This document shows, piece after piece, positions 18,601 to 25,793 of a stretch of 64,000 nt of DNA. The translations under genes and the position numbers were made by a program. Every line of letters starts with the position of its first letter. Positions within the stretch are counted from its first letter, which is position 1. The notes beneath the pieces are model-generated. The model searched no databases. It worked only from the letters and a program-made list of their open reading frames with translations, and was not told the DNA's origin. Origin of the DNA: CAYFQV01 sp964654185 (lineage in GTDB: Bacteria > Spirochaetota > Spirochaetia > DSM-27196 > PWMO01); NCBI GenBank assembly GCA_964654185.1, contig CAZZIE010000004.1, positions 6,183-70,182 of the forward strand, read 5' to 3'.

Positions 18601-19142
18601 CGATAGAGGTAGATCGTGCCAATCAGAAACAGTGCCGATGCCAGACCTCCCGCTATGACATACTTGAAGCCCGCACTGAGACCGCGTTGATCGTCGTGCA
18701 GGGCAATCATGCCGTACGTGGCAATGGCGGTGATCTCCAGGAACACGAACACGTTGAAGAGGTCCCGGGTGAGGATCAATCCGTTGGTCCCCATGGCCAT
18801 CATGAGCAAGAGGATCTGCGCGCCCAGATGACCGTGAAGGAATCGCCTCGTGAGAAGAACGCCCGATCCGAGGAAGGCCAGATTCACTGCAAGGGCGAGC
18901 CCGGCCTCGAGGGTCCCCATGCGCAGGTTGATCGAAAAGGGCGGCGCAAACCCCGCCGTCAGCACCTCCGGAGCGGCCGCGCCGCCCAGGAGCGCAACGA
19001 GCCACGCACCGGAGAGCCCGACCATCCAGGCAAGGGTTCCAAGGGTCAGCCCGAGGGAGAGACCCCGGCCGAGCCGGTCGGCAAGTCCGAGAAGAAATGC
19101 AACCAGGAGCGCGATTGCCGGCAGAAAGATCGGGCTTACCAT
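15693..19142 (-). CDS. MbxH-MbxH' fusion: two MrpD/NuoL-type antiporter domains in one protein
   Basis: An 1149-residue membrane protein with two complete proton-translocating antiporter domains. The first (about 1-445) has the helix Glu in FVFLEITAIATYG and the Lys in IELKPFPANGWALDVYEASEP. The second (about 515-1149) has FLAFESVTLASYL and FLVKAGAVGVQIWLPGAYAEAEDDLSP. Each also carries the YSSxxQLG helix segment. They are joined by a soluble linker of roughly 65 residues with Ala-rich sequence and repeats of RTGEA. In archaeal Mbx these are two genes, mbxH and mbxH'. The role is Na+ or H+ pumping driven by redox energy. It overlaps both neighbours by a few bases. Confidence 0.92.
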   Translation of the reverse strand: MVSPIFLPAIALLVAFLLGLADRLGRGLSLGLTLGTLAWMVGLSGAWLVALLGGAAAPEVLTAGFAPPFSINLRMGTLEAGLALAVNLAFLGSGVLLTRRFLHGHLGAQILLLMMAMGTNGLILTRDLFNVFVFLEITAIATYGMIALHDDQRGLSAGFKYVIAGGLASALFLIGTIYLYRVTGTLNIDGMILTAQGSEVLTGGAGFVAVFLVVAALLIELKPFPANGWALDVYEASEPAVASIISVGTSGGIVAALYKIVPMIPGPQLSVLVGVGVLTFGLSNLMGLRQRQVRRMLGYSSVAQLGLVVATVSLAHLQDWSVGTSLLVGGGLLVNHLLAKGGLFWIASSLGFEGLAGLASRLRRGGDGSRVRRGLLIAAGLFVIALAGLPPFPAFWAKWTLITQLAGAGSVLWIVVILLGSLLEATYLFRFLGAALTPQVLGEDAGEPVADERARSAAAADDALPAAGARGVTATAHAAAAAAPVRTGEARTGEARTGATRTGVADDPPGVFAVILLVLGPLSAWLFGFREVLLFVPFAAAVALWVLDWLPARVKALLTVAAIAGFGWVVYPMLEGMGVVFLGIFAGGGVIATLALLNRRKRATGLFPLVAALTLSMVSLLAAESSAGFFLAFESVTLASYLLLLRRHGAARAALRYLVFSVGGAFLLMVGLVYLGLTGVAFGFPHVVSATLAPDAAALLGPAVAGLAVSALSGATAGALNAGTGAAGGVSAGASLAALILIVAGFLVKAGAVGVQIWLPGAYAEAEDDLSPVFSGILSKVPVAGLLVVGMLLVTTAGAADLLLAIVGWIGALTALFGALLAVYQSDVKYLLAYSSMSQLGYIIMAVAMASQLGWTTGLYLSVLHLIFKGMLFLAVAGVIFRTGTSRMHELGGLIKKMPLTFISSLMAIIAVSGVPPLAGFGGKWMLYTALLERGWYFQAALAFFASTIAFLYLFKFIHTIFLGQLKDTHREVREAPFWLILPQLLLAGGLMGVSMYPNLLVQPLLSTTGAYLGTATVMERYTVLSTLGYWNGNLVMYVTMVVFIVPLVWLMVVMRRPQAVGQFNIVYAAERPDRPETTHFAHHFFAHYDKALGFLSRPGVIAFWAGVRDGVNAAGSAMRRIYSGNGQTYALHILLFVVALYVIAGGLS
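17633..17690. repeat. Tandem 15-bp repeat in the MbxH-H' linker
   Basis: About four copies of a 15-bp unit (CGCCGGTGCGGGCCT and variants) encode RTGEA-like repeats on the minus strand. The unit length is a multiple of three, so copy-number change would keep the frame and only alter linker length. Confidence 0.75.
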
Positions 19143-19561
19143 TTCAGCTCCTTGAAGTCGTCGATCTGGAGCGATCCCCGGCGATCGTGCAGCTGCACGG
19201 CGTAGACGAGCATGAGGGCGGTGACAGCCAGCCCGATTACAATGGCGGTGAGCACCAGCGCCGACGGCACAGGATCAACCACCTGGGCGGCGGCCCCCTG
19301 AGCGGCGGTGGCCTGCGCGGCGCCGGCCTGAGCGGCGGCGGCCTGCGCGGCGCCCCGGCCGGCGGTGCCGAGGACGGCAACGGCTTCGTCCAGAATCGGG
19401 GCGGTGCGCCCGCGGATGTAGCCGATCGACACCATGACGAGGTGGATCCCGGTGTCGACGATCGAGAAGCCAATGATCATCTTCACGATGTTGCGCTGCG
19501 TGAGCATGCCCCACAGTCCAATGAGAATCAGCAGAAAGCCGAAGGCGGATACGATGGTCAT
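19136..19561 (-). CDS. MbxG/MrpC/NuoK-like subunit
   Basis: A 141-residue three-helix membrane protein homologous to MrpC and NuoK: MTIVSAFGFLLILIGLWGML, IVKMIIGFSIVDTGIHLVMV and PSALVLTAIVIGLAVTALML. Between the second and third helix there is an unusual Ala/Gln-rich insert of about 30 residues coded by a duplicated 30-bp unit. It overlaps the antiporter-domain gene by 7 bases and the MrpB-like gene by 4. It forms part of the membrane arm. Confidence 0.88.
   Translation of the reverse strand: MTIVSAFGFLLILIGLWGMLTQRNIVKMIIGFSIVDTGIHLVMVSIGYIRGRTAPILDEAVAVLGTAGRGAAQAAAAQAGAAQATAAQGAAAQVVDPVPSALVLTAIVIGLAVTALMLVYAVQLHDRRGSLQIDDFKELKW
19297..19356. repeat. Duplicated 30-bp unit within the mbxG-like gene
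   Basis: Two direct copies (19297-19326 and 19327-19356) differ at about three positions and encode Ala/Gln-rich sequence in the loop between helices 2 and 3. The frame is preserved by the unit length. Confidence 0.7.
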
Positions 19562-20409
19562 GGCGCCTCCCGATTGGGTTCGTGGGTATGCGCGGCTGCG
19601 GGATTTGCCCTCATACGGTCGAGAATGCCGGTGAGCTCCGCCCCGACTTTGAGACCGACCAGCGAGTAGATCACGGGAATTGCGCCGGCACTCAGGAGCA
19701 TCCCGTATCGACCGGGCGGCAACAGCCGTGCATCCAGAAAACCTGCAGCCAGCACGATGCCGAGAATGCCGATTATCACGTAGGCTCCGCCGGACATCGA
19801 CTCGATGAAGGTCAGTATCCCGTGGCCGATGCGAGCGCGGCTCGCCGAGAGGAAGTGCAGGAGCGCCGCCGCGGCAACAAGGACTCCTCCCTGGAATCCT
19901 CCGCCCGGAGTCAGGTGGCCGTGAAGGAATATGTACACACCGAAGACGAGCACCAGGGGCATGAGAATCCGCGCCCCGCTGGTGAGAATCTCCGATGGCT
20001 CGGATCGCGAGGCGCTTTCGCGGTCCAGTCCCGACCCGACCTCGTCTCCGGGGAGTCCGTGCAGGGGCCGCCCGCGACCCGGGGCAATTGACCGCTCCGG
20101 GGAAGCGGGCCCCGGCACGGCGCCGGTGAGCGGTCCGTGAGCATCGGGCCCAAAGCTGCGGCGCAACAGGAACCCGATCCCCGCGGTAGCGATGAAGAGA
20201 ACCGCAACTTCCCCGAGTGTATCGAGTCCCCGATACGTGACTACCACCGCGGTGACGACGTTCTGGGCTCCGAGCTCATCCGGCGTGCGAGTTACGTAGC
20301 CCTCGGCAACGCGGGAGAGCTCGGCAGTCGGCGGCACGTCCCGGAGGAGCGGAAAGAGCAGCACTGCCACACCGGCGACCGCGACGATGGCAAACAATCT
20401 GGCGATCAT
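19558..20409 (-). CDS. MbxF-like subunit: MbhE-type segment fused to MrpB
   Basis: A 283-residue membrane protein. Residues 1-85 resemble the C-terminal MrpA/MbhE part (NVVTAVVVTYRGLDTLGEVAVLFIATAGIG). A polar Pro/Gly/Ser linker follows at about 90-140. Residues 145-265 are an MrpB domain (HGHLTPGGGFQGGVLVAAAALL with its typical Gly-rich turn). This E-F fusion is the arrangement known for MbxF in archaea. It overlaps both neighbouring genes by 4 bases. Confidence 0.87.
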   Translation of the reverse strand: MIARLFAIVAVAGVAVLLFPLLRDVPPTAELSRVAEGYVTRTPDELGAQNVVTAVVVTYRGLDTLGEVAVLFIATAGIGFLLRRSFGPDAHGPLTGAVPGPASPERSIAPGRGRPLHGLPGDEVGSGLDRESASRSEPSEILTSGARILMPLVLVFGVYIFLHGHLTPGGGFQGGVLVAAAALLHFLSASRARIGHGILTFIESMSGGAYVIIGILGIVLAAGFLDARLLPPGRYGMLLSAGAIPVIYSLVGLKVGAELTGILDRMRANPAAAHTHEPNREAP

Positions 20410-20741
20410 GAGTCGGTGCCCTCCCCTGCTGGACCGTCGGTTCCCGTGGCGGTTTCAGTGGCGGCCCCGGTGGCGCGTCCAGCCTCGGCGCCGTGTCCGC
20501 CGCTGCGGGTCAGCCGGATTCGGTTCAGCGCCAGGAGGAAGACCACCGTGGTCAGAGCTGAGCCTATGGCGGCCTCCGTCATGGCGACGTCCGGTGCTGC
20601 CAGCACCAGAAAGACAATGCTCGCCAGAAGACTGACAACCCCTGCGGAGATGATCGCTGCCACCAGACTCTTCTGATACAGCGCAAATACCGCAGAGATC
20701 ACCATGACGATTCCCAGCACGATCAGTAATGCATCGATCAT
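20406..20741 (-). CDS. MbxD-like subunit (MrpA C-terminal / DUF4040 type)
   Basis: A 111-residue protein with three membrane helices (MIDALLIVLGIVMVISAVFAL, AIISAGVVSLLASIVFLVLA, AIGSALTTVVFLLAL) and the conserved APDVAMTEAAIGSAL segment of the MrpA/MbhD C-terminal family. The last 30 residues are a Gly/Ala/Thr-rich hydrophilic tail. It is embedded in the operon with 4-base overlaps on both sides. Confidence 0.87.
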   Translation of the reverse strand: MIDALLIVLGIVMVISAVFALYQKSLVAAIISAGVVSLLASIVFLVLAAPDVAMTEAAIGSALTTVVFLLALNRIRLTRSGGHGAEAGRATGAATETATGTDGPAGEGTDS

Positions 20742-21151
20742 GGCGACTCCTTTCTGGACCCGCCGGCGCTCGGCCCGGCCACGCTCGACGTGCCCCCGGC
20801 GCTCGGGGCGGCGTCGGCGTCAGCGTCAGCGCCGCTGCCCGCCAGGTCGTCCTGTACCGTTTGCGACGCGAGCGGGATGCCCGCCGCGTGAGCCGCCCGT
20901 ATGAGGGCGTGCGAAGATATCGGATTGGTGAATACAATGAACACGATCAGCAGGGCCAGGCGCGGAAGCCAGCTCGGAAAGGCAATACCGACGCCCGCGA
21001 GGAACAGGATGGACCCGAGCGTCGTTGCCTTGGTGCCCGCCTGCATGCGGTTGTACACGTCCGGCATGCGAACAAGACCGAGGGCAGCCAGCAGCAGGAA
21101 GATCGCCCCTGCAATGCTCACCAGACCTCCGATTACGCCAAGAAGATCCAT
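20738..21151 (-). CDS. MbxC/MrpG-like subunit
   Basis: A 137-residue protein of the MrpG/MnhG family: helix GVIGGLVSIAGAIFLLLAALGL, the conserved RMPDVYNRMQAGTKATTLG block and helix LALLIVFIVFTNPISSHALIRAA. The ATG at 21151 fits the family N-terminus and has AAGGGGG upstream. The C-terminal 40 residues are Ala/Gly/Ser-rich and probably disordered. It begins 1 base after the MrpF-like stop. Confidence 0.88.
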   Translation of the reverse strand: MDLLGVIGGLVSIAGAIFLLLAALGLVRMPDVYNRMQAGTKATTLGSILFLAGVGIAFPSWLPRLALLIVFIVFTNPISSHALIRAAHAAGIPLASQTVQDDLAGSGADADADAAPSAGGTSSVAGPSAGGSRKESP

Positions 21152-21152
21152 G

Positions 21153-21413
21153 CTAGAGCCCCCTTTCCAGGTAGCGGGCAACCGCCACAACGCCGAGGAA
21201 ACTGACGAGCCCGTAGACCAGGGCGACATCAATGTAGATTACTCGCCCGCTCACCACCGCAATGAAGGCAATGATCGATATGGAGATGATGGTCATTCCA
21301 TCCAGACCGACGGTGCGGTCCGCAGCGGATGGACCCGCCAGCACTCGCGCAAACGCCAGGACGGCGGCCACGACGGCAATGCCCCCGGCAACCCAGAACA
21401 GGGTCTCAACCAC
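21153..21413 (-). CDS. MbxB/MrpF-like subunit
   Basis: An 86-residue protein with three membrane helices and the MrpF signature VLAGPSAADRTVGLDGMTIISISIIAF, shown here in part as RVLAGPSAADRTVGLD. It overlaps the MrpE-like gene by 8 bases. In Mrp complexes F is one of the small helices bundled with A, B and G. Confidence 0.88.
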   Translation of the reverse strand: MVETLFWVAGGIAVVAAVLAFARVLAGPSAADRTVGLDGMTIISISIIAFIAVVSGRVIYIDVALVYGLVSFLGVVAVARYLERGL

Positions 21414-21903
21414 AGATCACCTCCAGGTAGCGTTCGAACTTCTCGACAATGCGTTGCGTGGTTGCCTCGATATCGTCGCCTTCAACATTGATCCAGTGGA
21501 TGTAGAGGATTTCGCCCCGGCTCTCAACGGTTATGGTCCCCGGTGTCAGCGTGATGGAGTTGGCAAGAATCAGCCGTCCCAGACGACTCTTGAGTCTGGT
21601 GCGGACCCTGACGATACCTGGACGAATCGGAAGCTGCGGGGCAAGCACCCGGAACGCCACGTCGAGATTGGCGCGGATCAGCTCGCCGAAGAAGACAAAG
21701 GCGTAGGCGATCGCGAACAGGACGGATCTCGGGGAAATGCGAAAATCACCGAGCACTTCCGCCGCCCCCAGGGGCAACAGCATAACCAGCAGCGTGACAA
21801 TGCCGGCGGCTCCCAACTCCTGAAGGTTCAGCGGGTACGCAAGGGCGGACCACACGACCATCAGGAGCAGGGCCAACAACACTCTTCCTCGCACGAGTGT
21901 CAC
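21406..21903 (-). CDS. MbxA/MrpE-like subunit, first gene of the operon
   Basis: A 165-residue MrpE/MnhE homologue with two or three N-terminal helices (LLALLLMVVWSALAYPLN; IVTLLVMLLPLGAAEVLG), the conserved FFGELIRANLDVAFRVLAP segment and a soluble C-terminal domain containing ITLTPGTITVE. The start is read as GTG at 21903 because GGGGAG precedes it by five bases and it gives a family-like N-terminus; a GTG three codons later is possible. Transcription probably starts near 22015, leaving a leader of about 110 bases. Confidence 0.87.
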   Translation of the reverse strand: MTLVRGRVLLALLLMVVWSALAYPLNLQELGAAGIVTLLVMLLPLGAAEVLGDFRISPRSVLFAIAYAFVFFGELIRANLDVAFRVLAPQLPIRPGIVRVRTRLKSRLGRLILANSITLTPGTITVESRGEILYIHWINVEGDDIEATTQRIVEKFERYLEVICG

Positions 21904-21990
21904 AGGCGCTCCCCATACCCGTCTGCAACTCGGTCGGCACACTCAAGGGTCAGGCGACGAAACGCACAGGCCGGCCGCTTCGATGGGCAC

Positions 21991-22050
21991 TTATCTATAA
22001 AAGGATTTCTATATACGAATGATTGTATATGAGCGCGCCGGTTCTGTAAA
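21991..22050 (-). promoter_or_regulatory. mbx-like operon promoter with shared downstream 12-mer
   Basis: On the minus strand TTTACA (22045-22050), a 17-base spacer and TACAAT (22022-22027). Exactly 19 bases beyond the -10 is TTTTATAGATAA (21991-22002), identical in sequence and spacing to the element at the nfn promoter. ATATnGA is also shared at equal position between -10 and the 12-mer. Confidence 0.7.
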
Positions 22051-22109
22051 GGAGAATCTACGGCGAAGCTACCGGTAAGAAGCGAAGATGTGGGCCGGCC
22101 CGGATGAGG

Positions 22110-22415
22110 TCATACTCCGTCGGATCGCAGCAGGGACGACCAGACCTCGCCATCGAAGCCGAAGTAGAGCTCCCCGTCGATCTCCAGCACTGGGTAGATC
22201 GGTTTGGCACCGTACGCAATCTCGAAGTCTTCCTGGATCTGATGCCGCCTTTCCGCGGGTAATCGATCGAGGAGAATCGCCTGGACCGAGAGCCCTTCCC
22301 TGGTCAGGAACTCTCTGGCGCGGCCACAGTGCGAGCAGAACGAAAGCCCGTACACGTATGCGTTGGACACAACGTGTTCGCCGGGCAACTGGACATAGGG
22401 GACATCCGGGTACAC
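22110..22415 (-). CDS. Glutaredoxin-like protein with CxxC
   Basis: A 101-residue thioredoxin-fold protein. It has the strand-turn-helix YVYGLSFCSHCGRAREFLTREG with the redox pair CSHC, and later IYPVLEIDGELYFGFD, where the cis-Pro loop and following strand of glutaredoxins are expected. A GTG at 22415 is chosen because AAGGAGG stands just before it and it starts right after the epimerase stop; longer readings would run back into that gene. It is probably translated together with the epimerase gene. The partner or substrate is unknown. Confidence 0.7.
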   Translation of the reverse strand: MYPDVPYVQLPGEHVVSNAYVYGLSFCSHCGRAREFLTREGLSVQAILLDRLPAERRHQIQEDFEIAYGAKPIYPVLEIDGELYFGFDGEVWSSLLRSDGV

Positions 22416-22416
22416 T

Positions 22417-23262
22417 TCACCCTCCTTTCGTCTCTCCTCGCCATGAGTAATCCGGTTCGTAGCCGAGCTCGGCGCGGGCGCGATCAATCGAGAGGAGTGT
22501 TTCGTAGGTCTGCAACTCCTTTCGAATGGGAACTTCAGGAAAGTACTCTTTCATGAGATCCGCGCTGGGCCGATCCATGACGGTGTCCGCGGCGGCGATG
22601 ACGTAGTGCGGCGCTCCCTCTATGACCGCCTCCAGGGCACGTCGACAGCTCTGCGCAACATCCCGGACGTCCACGTAGCCCCACAGGTTCCACTTCCGGA
22701 GATTTGGATCCTTCTGGTACTCCTCGAATGCGTCATACTCGTCCGGCAGAATGATGTTCGAAAAGCGCAGGCCGATGATGGGAATGCCGGTCCACCTGTG
22801 GAACTGGCGAGCCATCTCCTCCGAAACGACCTTGGAGAGCGCGTAGTGGAACTCCGGATAGGTGTGGTTCTCGTCAACCGGCGCGTAGTCGGGGTGTCGT
22901 TCGAAGGGAAGCCCCAACGCCGTCTCACTCGACGCCCAGACAATGCGCTCCAGCCCGAGTGTGGCCGCCGCGTGGAAGACGTTGTACGTCGAGATTGTGT
23001 TCGTCTTGAACGTCTCCCCGTCGGTGACCATGTACGGAGCCGGAATCGCCGCAAGATGCACCACCGCATCGGCACCCCTCAGAACCTCTACAGTCTGGCC
23101 CAGATCAGTGAGATCAGCCCGCCGAATCGAGTGATCCGCAGGATCAAGAGGTGCGGCAACGTCAACCTTGAGAACGTCGTACCCGCGCGCCTGCAGGGTG
23201 TCGACGGTGAAGCGCCCCGCCTTTCCCTCGCTGCCGGTAACTACCACTTTGCGAATTGCCAT
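22417..23262 (-). CDS. NAD-dependent epimerase/dehydratase family protein
   Basis: A 281-residue extended short-chain dehydrogenase with the N-terminal NAD(P) motif VVVTGSEGKAGR, a DLTD segment, VVHLAAIPAP, a catalytic-type Ser in IVWASSETALG and the YALSK (Tyr-x3-Lys) motif near residue 145. This is the fold of UDP-glucose 4-epimerase and of uronate dehydrogenases. The GxxGKAGR variant of the dinucleotide motif and the overall length resemble the latter group, but substrate cannot be told from sequence. It lies upstream of a glutaredoxin-like gene with the stop 1 base before that start. Confidence 0.8.
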   Translation of the reverse strand: MAIRKVVVTGSEGKAGRFTVDTLQARGYDVLKVDVAAPLDPADHSIRRADLTDLGQTVEVLRGADAVVHLAAIPAPYMVTDGETFKTNTISTYNVFHAAATLGLERIVWASSETALGLPFERHPDYAPVDENHTYPEFHYALSKVVSEEMARQFHRWTGIPIIGLRFSNIILPDEYDAFEEYQKDPNLRKWNLWGYVDVRDVAQSCRRALEAVIEGAPHYVIAAADTVMDRPSADLMKEYFPEVPIRKELQTYETLLSIDRARAELGYEPDYSWRGETKGG

Positions 23263-23336
23263 AGACTCCCCCTGTCGACATCTGCCCCGGACCGCATCTT
23301 GATTGTTCTCATTGAGTCCGCGATCTTCTGTCTGTC

Positions 23337-23987
23337 ATGCAAGGTAGGATACGGCGTCTACCGTACAGTCGCAACCGGAATCACCAGGCGGAGACGCACC
23401 CTGAGCTACATGAAGTCGATGAAGCCATTCGTGACTTCAAACGCACTGAAGCACGAGTCTCAGGTACCGCCGGTGATTCTGCAGGGGGCAGGCGGCGACG
23501 GAAGATCGTGGTGCGCTTGGTCGCCGCCGCGACGGTCGTCCTCATTTTCCTCATTGCGGTGCCGCCATTTCGGTACCCCGTCGAGGGAGTGGTATCATCC
23601 AGCTTCTTCCTTCGGCGTCGCCCCGAGAGCAGACTCTTCTTTGACATTGAGATGCATCGCGGCCTGGACCTGGCAGCGCCAGCCGGTACCCCGGTGATTG
23701 CCACTCGAAGCGGCCGGATCGTACGAGTGAGCGAGCACCCTGCCTACGGGAACCTCGTCGTCGTTCGGCACCTCTTCGGCCTCGAGACCTACTATGCACA
23801 TCTGTCTCGAGTTCGAGTTCGAGAAGGGGCACTGGTGCTTCGAGGCCGGCCGCTCGGCGCGGTGGGAGAAACCGGACGGGCCACCGGACCTCATCTGCAC
23901 TTCGAGGTTCGTGCCGCCGATCGCAGCCTTCCCCCGGGTCTGTTTCTGTTATTCCACGATGTGCGCCGCCTGGTCATCGGTCGCTGA
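23337..23987 (+). CDS. M23-family (LytM-type) metallopeptidase
   Basis: A 216-residue protein with one membrane helix (VVRLVAAATVVLIFLIAVPPF, about residues 58-78) and a compact LytM domain. Zinc ligands are visible as HRGLD (HxxxD) near residue 106 and HLHFE (HxH) near residue 186, so the enzyme appears complete. It would cleave peptidoglycan cross-links outside the membrane. The ATG at 23337 lacks a clear ribosome site. A GTG within RRKIVVRLV near 23505 is an alternative start that would keep the membrane helix. Confidence 0.82.
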   Translation: MQGRIRRLPYSRNRNHQAETHPELHEVDEAIRDFKRTEARVSGTAGDSAGGRRRRKIVVRLVAAATVVLIFLIAVPPFRYPVEGVVSSSFFLRRRPESRLFFDIEMHRGLDLAAPAGTPVIATRSGRIVRVSEHPAYGNLVVVRHLFGLETYYAHLSRVRVREGALVLRGRPLGAVGETGRATGPHLHFEVRAADRSLPPGLFLLFHDVRRLVIGR

Positions 23988-24062
23988 GAGCGCACCCGCA
24001 GCCCACGGGGCCGGCATCCTCCGCGTGGAACACATGCCTGACCACGTGATATGATCCCTCCC

Positions 24063-24770
24063 ATGCGGATACGCGAATCGATCATTCTTGCCGTGGGCGT
24101 TGTCGGCGCGGCCCTGGTTTTCGGGCTCTTCTTTCATGCCGCGCGAGACAACGACGACACCATCCAGGTTGTCGGCAGCGCCTCGAGCCGGTTCACTGCG
24201 GACACGCTGAAGTGGAGCCTGACACTGACCCGTGCAACCGACGGGACAACACCGGCCGAAGGGTACGCTCTCATACAGGATGATGTGGCCAGGTTGCGTA
24301 ACGTCCTGGTTAATGAGGGCATCCAGGAGGACGCCATTACCGTTCAGCCCGCAACGAGTCATCCCATGCATGACCGTGAGGGGAGCATTTCCGGGTACCG
24401 CGTACAACAGGCGGTGCAGATCATCACCGTGCAGCTCGATGCCGCCGAGAACCTTGCGTTTGCTCCCGGACAGTTCCTTGAGTCCGGAATGATCCTGGAG
24501 CGCTCGCAGCTGGAATACTTCTACTCGGAGATCGACAGCCTGAAGCACGACCTCCTCGCGGAGGCCACGAGGGACGCCCGGGAGCGGGCAAACCGCATCG
24601 CCGGCGCCGCCGAAGTAAGCGTCGGACCGATTCGGGAAGCACGGGCCGGTGTTTTTCAGATCAGAGAGCCGTACTCGACCGAGGTGACCGCCTACGGAGT
24701 CTATAACACCGCATCCCGGGATAAAGAGATAACCGTCACCGTTCACGCCAGGTTTGCCGCGGAACGATGA
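24063..24770 (+). CDS. SIMPL-domain (DUF541) exported protein
   Basis: A 235-residue protein with an N-terminal hydrophobic anchor (SIILAVGVVGAALVFGLFF) and a SIMPL/DUF541 domain, recognisable by DTIQVVGSASSRFTADTLKW and by repeated blocks such as VARLRNVLVNEGIQEDAITVQPA. Members are periplasmic or anchored proteins of oligomeric, mostly unknown function. ATGs at 24051 and 24063 are both possible; the latter gives the better signal sequence and neither has a strong ribosome site. A terminator follows directly. Confidence 0.82.
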   Translation: MRIRESIILAVGVVGAALVFGLFFHAARDNDDTIQVVGSASSRFTADTLKWSLTLTRATDGTTPAEGYALIQDDVARLRNVLVNEGIQEDAITVQPATSHPMHDREGSISGYRVQQAVQIITVQLDAAENLAFAPGQFLESGMILERSQLEYFYSEIDSLKHDLLAEATRDARERANRIAGAAEVSVGPIREARAGVFQIREPYSTEVTAYGVYNTASRDKEITVTVHARFAAER

Positions 24771-24778
24771 CGGCCTCG

Positions 24779-24807
24779 GAAGCTTCGCCGAAGGGTGAAG
24801 CTTCTTT
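24779..24807 (+). terminator. Terminator between convergent SIMPL and SDR genes
   Basis: An 11-bp stem starting GAAGCTTC and returning GAAGCTTC, with one G-T pair and a GAAG loop, is followed by TTT. It begins 9 bases after the SIMPL stop and ends right at the stop of the SDR gene, so it may serve both. Confidence 0.65.
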
Positions 24808-24809
24808 CC

Positions 24810-25601
24810 CTACTTCGCGATCATGCCGCTGATTGTCCCGCCCGTCACTTCAATACACGTCGCGTTAATCGCTTCGTTGGAAATGACGTGGCGAATCGTG
24901 TCCGCAATCTCTTCCGGCTCGATCAGGCGTCCCAGGTTCACGTTGCTCAGGATCTTCTCGAGAGCCTTCTGATCCATGCCGCGGACCATTGGCGTTCCCA
25001 CGTACCCGGGCGCGATCGAGACCACGCGAATACTGTTGATGTTTCGCATCTGGAACTCGCCGACCAGTACCTTCGGCCACATGGCCAGGGCGGCCTTGGT
25101 CGAAGAGTAGTTCAACTGACCGACGCCGCCGGCCTTCTGAATGGACGAGATCGTGAAGAGAACGCCCTGATACCCGTTGTCGATCATTCGTACCGCGGCC
25201 TCTCGCAGCGTTATGAAGGATCCCGTGAGGTTCACCTCCACGACCTTTCGGAAGTCGTCCGTGGACATGACCTTCTTGACCTTGCCGGTTTCCTTGTCGG
25301 TCGAAATGACCAGCTTGTCCCGAATGATGCCCGCACAGGGCACGACGACGTTGATCTCCCCGAAACTCTCGATCGCCGCATCCATGAGGCGTGCGGTGTC
25401 TTCGTCCTTCGTGACGTCCACCACCTGTGATGCCGCCTCACCACCTGCGTCCCGGATTTCCTTCTCTACACGATCCAGTCCTTCCTGACTCATATCGCCA
25501 AGCATGATCCGCAGGCCGCTACCGGCCAGACTCTTTGCCACGGCTTCGCCAATGCCGCTTCCGCCACCGGTAATGACGGCGACCTTTCCCTTGAGTTCCA
25601 T
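24810..25601 (-). CDS. Short-chain dehydrogenase/reductase (FabG-like)
   Basis: A 263-residue classical SDR. TGGGSGIGEAVA binds the nucleotide at residues 12-23, NAG is replaced by PCAG near residue 90, and the catalytic Ser and Tyr-x3-Lys appear in ISSIQKAGGVGQLNYSSTK. The closest well-known roles are 3-oxoacyl-ACP or acetoacetyl-CoA reductase. Next to a TetR regulator and a thiolase with shared operator-like sequence, a role in acyl-CoA or ketone metabolism is likely, but the substrate is unproven. An insert of about 15 residues after the PCAG (DKLVISTDKETGKVKKV) is longer than in typical FabG. Confidence 0.82.
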   Translation of the reverse strand: MELKGKVAVITGGGSGIGEAVAKSLAGSGLRIMLGDMSQEGLDRVEKEIRDAGGEAASQVVDVTKDEDTARLMDAAIESFGEINVVVPCAGIIRDKLVISTDKETGKVKKVMSTDDFRKVVEVNLTGSFITLREAAVRMIDNGYQGVLFTISSIQKAGGVGQLNYSSTKAALAMWPKVLVGEFQMRNINSIRVVSIAPGYVGTPMVRGMDQKALEKILSNVNLGRLIEPEEIADTIRHVISNEAINATCIEVTGGTISGMIAK

Positions 25602-25622
25602 TACTCATCCTCCACGTAGCTT

Positions 25623-25678
25623 ATTGACCGTGGTCATTGACTTTATACATTGACCACAGTCAGTGTATTCGCTATAGT
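25623..25678 (+). promoter_or_regulatory. tetR promoter with two operator-like sites
   Basis: Site 1 at 25625-25636 is TGACC-GT-GGTCA, a perfect palindrome with a two-base centre. Site 2 at 25651-25662 is TGACC-AC-AGTCA, nearly the same. A promoter TTGACC (25650-25655), 17-base spacer and TATAGT (25673-25678) overlaps site 2. Regulator binding would therefore block tetR transcription and, through site 1, that of the divergent SDR gene. Confidence 0.65.
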
Positions 25679-25793
25679 TGGAACTGTCAAAGGGTTCGCT
25701 CGACGGACGACCCTGGTTGTACAAACAGGGGTGCGTCCCAAACAGACACGGGCGTGTTCCCGGATCGTCGGCTCCCATTACACGAGACCTGAA

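Noticed and set aside
15693..21903. A stand-alone Mrp Na+/H+ antiporter
   Set aside because: The Mrp-type genes run without break into NuoH-, B-, C-, D- and I-like genes with 4-base overlaps; no mrpA full-length gene is present.
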